A stretch of 15,296 nt of DNA, taken from the NCBI GenBank assembly GCA_002437585.1, contig DJQM01000026.1:9783-25078 (forward strand), read 5' to 3'. This document shows, one piece after another, positions 6,488 to 12,391 of the stretch. Within the stretch, counting starts at the first letter, position 1. Every line of letters begins with the position of its first letter. Origin of the DNA: Clostridiales bacterium UBA6386. GTDB taxonomy: Bacteria > Bacillota > Clostridia > Oscillospirales > Oscillospiraceae. The notes below the pieces were generated by a model. The model did not search any database. It was not told where the DNA came from and was given only the letters and a program-made list of their open reading frames with translations. A program made the translations under genes and the position numbers.

Positions 6488-7588
6488 ATGGATATGAACG
6501 ATTTATCCCGGATTTCCGTGGTTCTTCCCTCCCTGGATCCCGATGACAAGCTCATCGCCGTGGTGGACGGACTGCTGGAATATGGTTTTTCCGATATTAT
6601 TCTGGTCAACGACGGCAGCAAGGCCGAGAACCTGCACTATTTCACCGATCTGGCCGCCCGGCACCCGGAGATCACCCTGCTGCACCACCAGGTCAACCGC
6701 GGCAAGGGCGCGGCACTGAAAAACGCCTTCCGGTATGTTCTCGATAACCGGCCGGACAGCTTAGGCGTTGTCACCGTGGACGGCGATAACCAGCACCACC
6801 CGGAAGACACCCGAGCCTGCTGCGAGAAAATGCTGGAAACCGGCTGTGTCGTCCTGGGCTGCCGGGACTTTTCCCTTCCCGACGTGCCCCCCAGAAGCCG
6901 GTTCGGCAACCGCACCACCTCGGCGATCTTCAAGGTTTTCGTGGGCATGAACATTTCCGATACCCAGACCGGACTGCGAGCCATCCCCGCTTCCGTCCTT
7001 GCCCAGCTGGCCGAGGTTTACGGAGACCGGTTCGAGTATGAGACCAATATGCTGCTGGCCTTCAAGGATCAGGGCATTCCCTTCGACGAAGCGAAAATCC
7101 GCACGGTTTACATCGAGGACAACAAAAGCTCCCATTTCCGGGTAATCCACGATTCCTGGCGAATCTACAAGCTGATTCTGGCCCACTTCTTCCGCTATAC
7201 CCTCAGCTCCCTCGTCAGCGCGGCGGTGGACATCGGCGGCTATTCCCTATTAAGCTCCGCCCTCCCGCTTGCGGGCATGGCTCGGACGGCCTGCGCGGGT
7301 GTGGGGGCTCGGGTGGTCTCGTCGCTTCTGAACTTCTTTCTGAACAAGAAGCTGGTCTTCCGGTCACAGGTCAGCACCGGCAAGGCTCTGCTTCGCTACT
7401 ACGCCCTGGCGCTTCCCCAGATGGCATTGCAGGTATTCCTGACCCAGGGCGTGTATATTCTGCTGGGAATCAGCGAAAAATCCAATGGGCTGCGCACCTT
7501 CCTTTACGCCGTTGTCATGACGGTTCTGTACATTGTCAGTTATATGATCCAGCAGTGCTGGGTCTTCGCTCCGGAAAAATCCAAGTAA
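6488..7588 (+). CDS. Family 2 glycosyltransferase fused to a GtrA-like membrane domain
   Basis: The 366-residue protein has two parts. Residues 8-215 form a GT2 (DPM1/polyprenyl-phosphate mannosyltransferase-like) domain with VVLPSLD (11-17), the nucleotide-sugar/metal motif DGDNQ (98-102), DTQTGLRA (158-165) and FEYETNML (192-199). Residues 235-362 form a GtrA-like domain of about four membrane segments, with NFFLNKKLVF (282-291) and the terminal QQCWVF (355-360) typical of that family. The GT2 part probably loads a sugar onto undecaprenyl phosphate; GtrA domains are linked to flipping or transfer of such lipid-sugars. The upstream in-frame TTG at 6413 lies inside the -35 box and cannot be the start. 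ATG 6488 and ATG 6494 both fit the AAAGAGG at 6477-6483. The next gene begins 12 bases downstream. The domain calls are firm; donor and acceptor are unknown. Confidence 0.9.
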   Translation: MDMNDLSRISVVLPSLDPDDKLIAVVDGLLEYGFSDIILVNDGSKAENLHYFTDLAARHPEITLLHHQVNRGKGAALKNAFRYVLDNRPDSLGVVTVDGDNQHHPEDTRACCEKMLETGCVVLGCRDFSLPDVPPRSRFGNRTTSAIFKVFVGMNISDTQTGLRAIPASVLAQLAEVYGDRFEYETNMLLAFKDQGIPFDEAKIRTVYIEDNKSSHFRVIHDSWRIYKLILAHFFRYTLSSLVSAAVDIGGYSLLSSALPLAGMARTACAGVGARVVSSLLNFFLNKKLVFRSQVSTGKALLRYYALALPQMALQVFLTQGVYILLGISEKSNGLRTFLYAVVMTVLYIVSYMIQQCWVFAPEKSK

Positions 7589-7600
7589 GAGGTTACGTCT

Positions 7601-8761
7601 ATGAATAAGAAAAATAGGAATCCGGTTCCCGGCACCGAAGGTGCCATGCCGCCCAGGAAGAAAAAGAAAAAGGGCAGCGGCCTGCTGGGCCGCATCATCC
7701 GCAGGTTCTTCCTGGTGCTGTTCACCGTGGTCATTCTGGCCGCGGCGGCGTTGGTTCTGGTGATGAATCTGGTATTCAACGGCCCCTCCCCCGCCGCCCG
7801 GGACGTGCTGACCATGTCCCTGACGGAGGCCAGCGCCACCAAGTGGGTGCCTGCCCTGTTCCTGGGCGAGGAAAAAGTCGAGGAAATTCGTACCGGCACC
7901 GTCTCCGACGGCCTGGAGGACGATGTCACCGACATTTCCCAGGTTGTGGTGCAGGCCAACAACGTGATCACCGGCAGTGCCAACGAGTGGGACAACTACC
8001 CGGACGGTATTCGCATTGAGACCCGCTACGGCGACACCTATACCGCCCACATTATGCTCATCCGTGACCCCGCTCAGATCTACATGGGCACCTCCACCGA
8101 GAAGTTCTCCACCGCCATTCCCGGCAAGCGTCTGACCGAGGTCATGGCCGAAAATCCGGACGTGATTGCCGCCATCAATGCCGGTGCCTTCAACGATGAC
8201 GGTACCCTGAGCTCCGCCAACGGCAGCACCCCCCTGGGCCTTGTGGTATCCCAGGGCAAGGTGGTCTGGACCTCCGGCAAGCAGCCTGGTCTGGAGGGCT
8301 TCGCCGGCTTCAACGAGGACAACATTCTGGTGGTCTCCAAGACCAACCTGACCCAGTCCGAGGCGGAAAACCTGAAAATCCGGGACGGCTGCTGCTTCGG
8401 CCCCGTCCTTCTGATGAACGGCGAGGTAAACCTGGAGGCCTACAACGATAAGTCCGGCATGAACCCCAGAACCGCCATCGGCCAGCGCAGTGACGGCACC
8501 GTGATCGTCGTCTGCGCCGACGGCCGTCAGGTCGGCTCCCTGGGTGCTACCTATGCCGACATGATCAACGTGATGCAGGAATACGGCGCGGTCAACGCCT
8601 GCAACATGGACGGCGGCTCCTCGTCCATCATGATGTACCGGGATGTGAACGGAAAGCTGGGCACCGCTTCTCAGGAGGCCATTTTCGCCAATACGCCGTC
8701 TCTGATCCAGTCCCAGCCCCGCCGGATGCCCAACTTCTGGCTGGTTCGGGCCGCGTCTTAA
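7601..8761 (+). CDS. Membrane-anchored phosphodiester glycosidase (NAGPA domain) family protein
   Basis: This is a 386-residue single-pass protein. Residues 1-35 are very basic (RKKKKK at 19-24), a membrane anchor follows at about 36-58, and the rest should face outward. The C-terminal half (about 188-384) carries the NAGPA/exopolysaccharide phosphodiester N-acetylglucosaminidase fold, with NAGAF (193-197), NPRTAIG (288-294), CADGR (305-309) and NMDGGSSS (335-342). Members cleave sugars held through a phosphodiester, as in lysosomal uncovering enzyme, and some bacterial members act on envelope polymers. The stretch at about 60-185 is a linker or accessory region that I do not recognise. The ribosome site TAAGAGG (7586-7592) overlaps the preceding stop codon, so translation is probably coupled. 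The domain call is good; the substrate is unknown. Confidence 0.87.
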   Translation: MNKKNRNPVPGTEGAMPPRKKKKKGSGLLGRIIRRFFLVLFTVVILAAAALVLVMNLVFNGPSPAARDVLTMSLTEASATKWVPALFLGEEKVEEIRTGTVSDGLEDDVTDISQVVVQANNVITGSANEWDNYPDGIRIETRYGDTYTAHIMLIRDPAQIYMGTSTEKFSTAIPGKRLTEVMAENPDVIAAINAGAFNDDGTLSSANGSTPLGLVVSQGKVVWTSGKQPGLEGFAGFNEDNILVVSKTNLTQSEAENLKIRDGCCFGPVLLMNGEVNLEAYNDKSGMNPRTAIGQRSDGTVIVVCADGRQVGSLGATYADMINVMQEYGAVNACNMDGGSSSIMMYRDVNGKLGTASQEAIFANTPSLIQSQPRRMPNFWLVRAAS

Positions 8762-8776
8762 AAAGGGGGTGTTACC

Positions 8777-10858
8777 ATGAAAAAGCACGACGATTTTGAT
8801 ATGGACGACCTGGATCTGGATTTGGGTCTGGACGACACCCAATCCAAGCCCAAGGAAAAGCCCTTTTCCTTCAATGATCTGGACTTAGGCCTGGACTTTG
8901 ACCTGAGCTTCCTGGACGACATCGAGGATCCCGAGGAGACAAAGGAGCCTCCGAAGCCCGCCGCCCCTCAGGAGCCGGTTAAGCGTCCTGCCCCTGTTCA
9001 GGCTGCCCCGGCAGCCCCGGCGGCTCAGAATGTCCGGCGGCCTGCCGCCCCCGCTTCCTCCCGTCCGGCGGCTCCCCAGAACCCCCCGCGGCCTTCGGGA
9101 ACCCCCAGCGGTCAGCGGCCTGCAAACGCCGGCGGTCAACGACCCGGCGGCGGTATGCCCCCCCATCCGGCCAATGCCCAGCGGGGTGTGAACGGCCAAC
9201 GGCCTGCCGGAGCCGCCGGTGCACGACCCGCAAATGGTCAGCGACCCATGGGCAGCCCCAACGGCCAGCGGCCTGCGAATGGTGTCAGCGGTCAGCGGCC
9301 TGCTGGAACTCCTGGTCAGCGGCCTGCCGCCAAACGGCCCATGCCTGCTCAGGAGTCCTCTGTCGCCAAAAAGAAATCCGGCCCCCGGCTGGGCGGTGTG
9401 ATCTTCTATACCCTGTATTTTCTGTTCATTCTGGTGTTTTTCCTGGGCACCTTCATCGGCCTGAACTGGCTCCACGGCTGGCTGACGGACTACGAGCTGG
9501 CTCAGCCCGGCCCCAAGGCCGAGCAGGTCTTCACTCAGCTGTTCACAAACCCTGACTGGGGTGCGCTGTACGATTCCGCCGGTGCCAAGGATTCCGCCTA
9601 TGAGGGCAAGGACGCCTACGTCACCTACATGCAGAACAAGGTCGGCGATCAGAAGCTGACGTATCTGGAGACCTCCGCGGGTCTGTCCGGCGACAAGAAG
9701 TACGTTGTGCGTCTGGGCAGTGAGAAGGTAGCCGCCTTCACCCTGACGGACAAGAATAAGGCCTCCGGTACGGACAAGCTGGAGAATCTGCAAAAGATTC
9801 CCGACTGGCAGCTTTCCACTGTGGAGGTATATTTCGACCGGCAGGACACCTACTACGTTGTCAAGCTGGACGGCCACACCGCCATGGTCAACGATGTGCC
9901 TCTGGGCGACGACACCATTATTCAGGTTGCCACCACCAAGGCCGAGGACTATCTGCCTGAAGGCACCACCGGCGCCAGCATGTGTACCCAGCAGGTGGAC
10001 GGCCTGATGGCCAAGCCGGTGGTTACCATCTTCGACAAGGACGGCAAGCAGATGGAGGTGACCTATGATGAGGCCACCCGTACCTTCACCGAGCGGCTGG
10101 AAAGCAACACCATGACCGATGACCAGCGTGAGGCGGCCGTGAAGGCGGCGGAGACCTACTGCAACTGGATGCTGGCCGTGGACAACGACCGGGGTCATGC
10201 CGCCCAGATCTTCGATCCCACCGGCGAGGCCTACAAGACCCTGACCAGCCTTTCCAAGTCGGATCTGTGGGTGCAGAGCAACAACGGCTTCACCTTTGAC
10301 AACATGAATGTCACGGACTTTGCCCTGTACAGCGGCGACATTTTCTCCGTCCGGGTCACCATAGATGTGAACGTCACCCGTACCGACGGCACCATCAAGA
10401 ACTATCCCTACGCCTCCAGCCTGTTCTTCCGGAAGAACGACGCGGGCAAGTGGATGTGCTTCGACTCTACCAACGTGGACGTGTCCCAGCCGGTAGGCCG
10501 GGTGCGGCTGACCTTCATGGACGGCGAGACCGTGATAGAAAGCAAGTTCTGCGGCACCGATGTCAAGGAGATCGTCACCCCCGTGGTGTCCGCCCCGGAG
10601 GGCAAGGTCTTCACCGGCTGGGTCACCATCGACCAGGACGAAAATGGTGCCAAGGTCTATAACCTCCAGTTCCAGCCCGACGCCGATGGCAAGGTGTCCA
10701 TCCCCGACGGCGTAACCCTGAAGCCCATGACCCTGTACGCCCTGTTCCAGAACCCCGGTGAGCAGACCACCATTCCCACCGCCTCCACCGCCGGAACCAC
10801 CGGCGAGACCACGGCGGAGACTACCGCGGAGACTACCGCGGCAGCGGAAGGAGCGTGA
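8777..10858 (+). CDS. Unrecognised single-pass surface protein with acidic and GQRP-repeat N-terminus
   Basis: I do not recognise a named family for this 693-residue protein. Its layout is clear. An Asp/Leu-rich acidic head occupies 1-55, with DLDLGLD-like words twice. A Pro/Ala-rich linker follows, with seven GQRP units between 112 and 183. A basic patch AKKKSGPR (197-204) precedes one membrane segment at about 205-231. The positive patch predicts N-inside, so about 460 residues are outside. Outside, 243-325 (KAEQVFTQLFTNPDWGALYD onward) and 450-565 (AAVKAAETYCNWMLAV onward) each look like a small NTF2-like fold. Residues about 573-657 (FTGW, then MTLYALF) resemble an InlB B-repeat. The tail (663-690) is Thr/Glu/Ala-rich with ETTA repeats. 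The start ATG follows AAAGGGGGTG. It sits 15 bases after the glycosidase gene and 3 bases before the PAP2 gene, so it belongs to the envelope operon. Confidence 0.85.
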   Translation: MKKHDDFDMDDLDLDLGLDDTQSKPKEKPFSFNDLDLGLDFDLSFLDDIEDPEETKEPPKPAAPQEPVKRPAPVQAAPAAPAAQNVRRPAAPASSRPAAPQNPPRPSGTPSGQRPANAGGQRPGGGMPPHPANAQRGVNGQRPAGAAGARPANGQRPMGSPNGQRPANGVSGQRPAGTPGQRPAAKRPMPAQESSVAKKKSGPRLGGVIFYTLYFLFILVFFLGTFIGLNWLHGWLTDYELAQPGPKAEQVFTQLFTNPDWGALYDSAGAKDSAYEGKDAYVTYMQNKVGDQKLTYLETSAGLSGDKKYVVRLGSEKVAAFTLTDKNKASGTDKLENLQKIPDWQLSTVEVYFDRQDTYYVVKLDGHTAMVNDVPLGDDTIIQVATTKAEDYLPEGTTGASMCTQQVDGLMAKPVVTIFDKDGKQMEVTYDEATRTFTERLESNTMTDDQREAAVKAAETYCNWMLAVDNDRGHAAQIFDPTGEAYKTLTSLSKSDLWVQSNNGFTFDNMNVTDFALYSGDIFSVRVTIDVNVTRTDGTIKNYPYASSLFFRKNDAGKWMCFDSTNVDVSQPVGRVRLTFMDGETVIESKFCGTDVKEIVTPVVSAPEGKVFTGWVTIDQDENGAKVYNLQFQPDADGKVSIPDGVTLKPMTLYALFQNPGEQTTIPTASTAGTTGETTAETTAETTAAAEGA
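9110..9325 (+). repeat. Degenerate GQRP-coding repeats inside the surface-protein gene
   Basis: Seven copies of GQRP lie at residues 112, 120, 140, 154, 163, 172 and 180. Four or more are encoded by near-identical DNA words around GGTCAGCGGCCTG. Spacing is irregular (8-20 residues), so this is a degenerate array rather than a clean tandem repeat. The segment is predicted disordered and cytoplasmic. Confidence 0.8.
10805..10840 (+). repeat. Three tandem 12-base units coding ETTA
   Basis: GAGACCACGGCG is followed by two identical GAGACTACCGCG units, in frame, at the 3' end of the surface-protein gene. Because the unit is a multiple of three, copy-number change would alter only the tail length. 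Confidence 0.85.
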
Positions 10859-10861
10859 CCC

Positions 10862-11449
10862 ATGACAGCCTTTCTGAACCAACTGGCTCTCTCCTTTGAT
10901 CTGCCCGTTCTGAACTGGATCCATGCAAACCTCCGCTGTCCCCTGCTGGACAAGCTCATGCCCATCATCACCCTGTTCGGTGAGGGCGGCGTGTTCTGGA
11001 TCGCCTGGGCGGTAATCCTGCTGATCATCCCCAAAACCCGGAAAATCGGCATTTCCATGCTCTTTGCCCTGACTCTGGGGCTTCTGGTGTGCAATGTCAC
11101 CCTGAAGCCCCTGATCGCCCGAATCCGGCCGTATGAGCTGCAGGAGCAGATGGGTGTTACCGTCGAGCTGCTGATTGCGCGTCTGGAAGATTTCTCCTTC
11201 CCCTCCGGTCACACCATCGCCTCCTTCGAGGCGGCGGTGGTGCTGCTGAAATACAGTAAGAAAATGGGCATTCCGGCACTGATCATTGCCATTGCCGTGT
11301 CCTTCTCCCGGCTGTATCTGCATGTGCACTACCCCTCCGACGTACTGGCCTCCATAGTGCTTGGCACTGCGTTTGCCTTCCTGGGCTGCGCCCTGGCAAA
11401 CCTCATCAAGCTCCCCAGTACGAAAAAAGGGAAGTTCGAGCGGGATTAA
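10862..11449 (+). CDS. PAP2-family membrane phosphatase
   Basis: This is a 195-residue integral membrane phosphatase of the PAP2/BcrC type, which removes phosphate from lipid (pyro)phosphates such as undecaprenyl pyrophosphate on the outer face of the membrane. All three catalytic motifs are present: KPLIARIRP (82-90, K-x6-RP), PSGH (114-117), and SR-x5-H at 149-156 followed by YPSD (157-160). Hydrophobic segments fit five to six membrane helices, and the length is typical. GGAAGGAGCG (10846-10853) is the ribosome site, and only three bases separate it from the preceding gene. As the last gene of the envelope operon, it may recycle the lipid carrier used by the glycosyltransferase; that link is inference. 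Confidence 0.93.
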   Translation: MTAFLNQLALSFDLPVLNWIHANLRCPLLDKLMPIITLFGEGGVFWIAWAVILLIIPKTRKIGISMLFALTLGLLVCNVTLKPLIARIRPYELQEQMGVTVELLIARLEDFSFPSGHTIASFEAAVVLLKYSKKMGIPALIIAIAVSFSRLYLHVHYPSDVLASIVLGTAFAFLGCALANLIKLPSTKKGKFERD

Positions 11450-11508
11450 AAAGCCGTCCGAACAGACCTCTTTCCAGATAGCTCCTAAAACGGAAGCAAG
11501 AAACAAGA

Positions 11509-11558
11509 AAGCTGTCATTGCGAACCAGCGCCGCGGCACTGGTTCGCAATGACAGCTT
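11509..11558. terminator. Bidirectional palindromic terminator (repeat copy B)
   Basis: A perfect 20-bp stem (11509-11528 with 11539-11558) has a 10-base loop that can pair further. It lies between the convergent PAP2 and DUF554 genes. TCTTCTTAATTT follows on the plus strand and TCTTGTTTCTT on the minus strand, so it can serve both. It shares GCTGTCATTGCGAACC and its complement with the palindrome at 6311-6346. Confidence 0.85.
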
Positions 11559-11580
11559 CTTCTTAATTTAGACTCTGTCC

Positions 11581-12294
11581 TTAAATGAACGCGGCCACCA
11601 CCGCAATGACCACCGCCGGAAGGAGATTCGCAACCTTTATTTTCTTCCCCCAGATGAGATTAACACCCACGCAGAAAATCAGCACCGAGCCGACAAGAGA
11701 CAGATTGTTCAGAGCCGCCTCGGTCATCACAGGCCGCACAAGCCCCGCCAGGGCGGTGATGCTTCCCTGCAGGATCGCGACCGGGATCGCGGAGAACGCC
11801 GCCCCACGACCCAAAGAGCAGCTCATAACCATAATGATGATAAAATCCAGCACCGCCTTGGTGGCAAGAATGGAATAATCCCCCGTCAGGCCGTCCTGAA
11901 TGGAGCCGACGATGGCCATTGCTCCGATGCACACCGTCAGGGATGCGGTAACAAAGGCGTTCACAAAGCCCTTGTCCTTGGCGTTTCCCGTTTTCTCCTT
12001 CAGCCACTGGCCGAAACCCTCAAAGACCCCCTCCAGGTTCAGAAGCTCCCCGATCAATGCGCCGACGGTCAGGCAAAGCACCAGCAGCATACTGCCGCCG
12101 CTGGAAATGACCCCGTCTTCTACGGTGAGCATTTTCTCCAGTGCCCCGGCAATGCCGATCATCAGAGTGCTGACACCGCAGCACTTGTTCAGGGTGTCCT
12201 GGACGTTTTCCTTCAGAAACCTGCCGAACAGTGCCCCGCCCAGGCCTCCTGCCACAATGGCTCCCGTATTGAGGATCGTTCCGAAACCGTACAT
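11581..12294 (-). CDS. DUF554 family integral membrane protein
   Basis: This is a 237-residue, strongly hydrophobic protein with about seven membrane segments. It begins MYGFGTILNTGAIVAGGLGG, and the conserved block CIGAMAIVGSIQDGL (122-136) identifies the DUF554 (YdfK/YqgA-like) family, whose function is not established; a transport role is commonly supposed. The length fits the family (about 230). The ATG at 12292-12294 is preceded by AGAAGGAAG. It has its own promoter and shares the bidirectional terminator with the envelope operon. Nothing in the context ties it to the neighbouring blaR1-like gene. Confidence 0.92.
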   Translation of the reverse strand: MYGFGTILNTGAIVAGGLGGALFGRFLKENVQDTLNKCCGVSTLMIGIAGALEKMLTVEDGVISSGGSMLLVLCLTVGALIGELLNLEGVFEGFGQWLKEKTGNAKDKGFVNAFVTASLTVCIGAMAIVGSIQDGLTGDYSILATKAVLDFIIIMVMSCSLGRGAAFSAIPVAILQGSITALAGLVRPVMTEAALNNLSLVGSVLIFCVGVNLIWGKKIKVANLLPAVVIAVVAAFI

Positions 12295-12325
12295 TTTTCT
12301 TCCTTCTCTCTTTCAGATAGGAAGC

Positions 12326-12354
12326 ATCTTACTCCAATCGGTGAATTTTGTCAA
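12326..12354 (-). promoter_or_regulatory. Sigma-A-type promoter of the DUF554 gene
   Basis: Minus strand: -35 TTGACA (12349-12354, perfect), a 17-base spacer and -10 TAAGAT (12326-12331, 4 of 6). The -35 starts only two bases after the terminator stem of the upstream blaR1-like gene, so insulation and initiation are packed together. Confidence 0.75.
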
Positions 12355-12356
12355 TA

Positions 12357-12386
12357 GGAAGCCCCCGGCTTATGCCGGGGGCTTCC
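12357..12386 (-). terminator. Terminator hairpin of the blaI-blaR1-like operon
   Basis: A perfect 13-bp stem, GGAAGCCCCCGGC and its complement, closes on a 4-base loop (TTAT on the plus strand). It begins five bases after the stop codon. Downstream on the minus strand is TATTGACAAAATT, not a clean T-run, because the next promoter begins there. Confidence 0.75.
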
Positions 12387-12391
12387 AAAAT

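Noticed and set aside
7364..8842. A 492-codon minus-strand open frame opposite the glycosidase gene
   Set aside because: It spans the ends of three plus-strand genes and has no ribosome site or recognisable motif.
8885..11539. An 884-codon open frame on the minus strand opposite the surface-protein and PAP2 genes
   Set aside because: It lies antisense to two well-supported genes, begins inside the bidirectional terminator and has shadow-type composition.
6311..11558. The two palindromes as terminal inverted repeats of a transposon
   Set aside because: There is no transposase or recombinase between them, no target duplication is seen, and each copy is a complete self-palindrome acting as a terminator.
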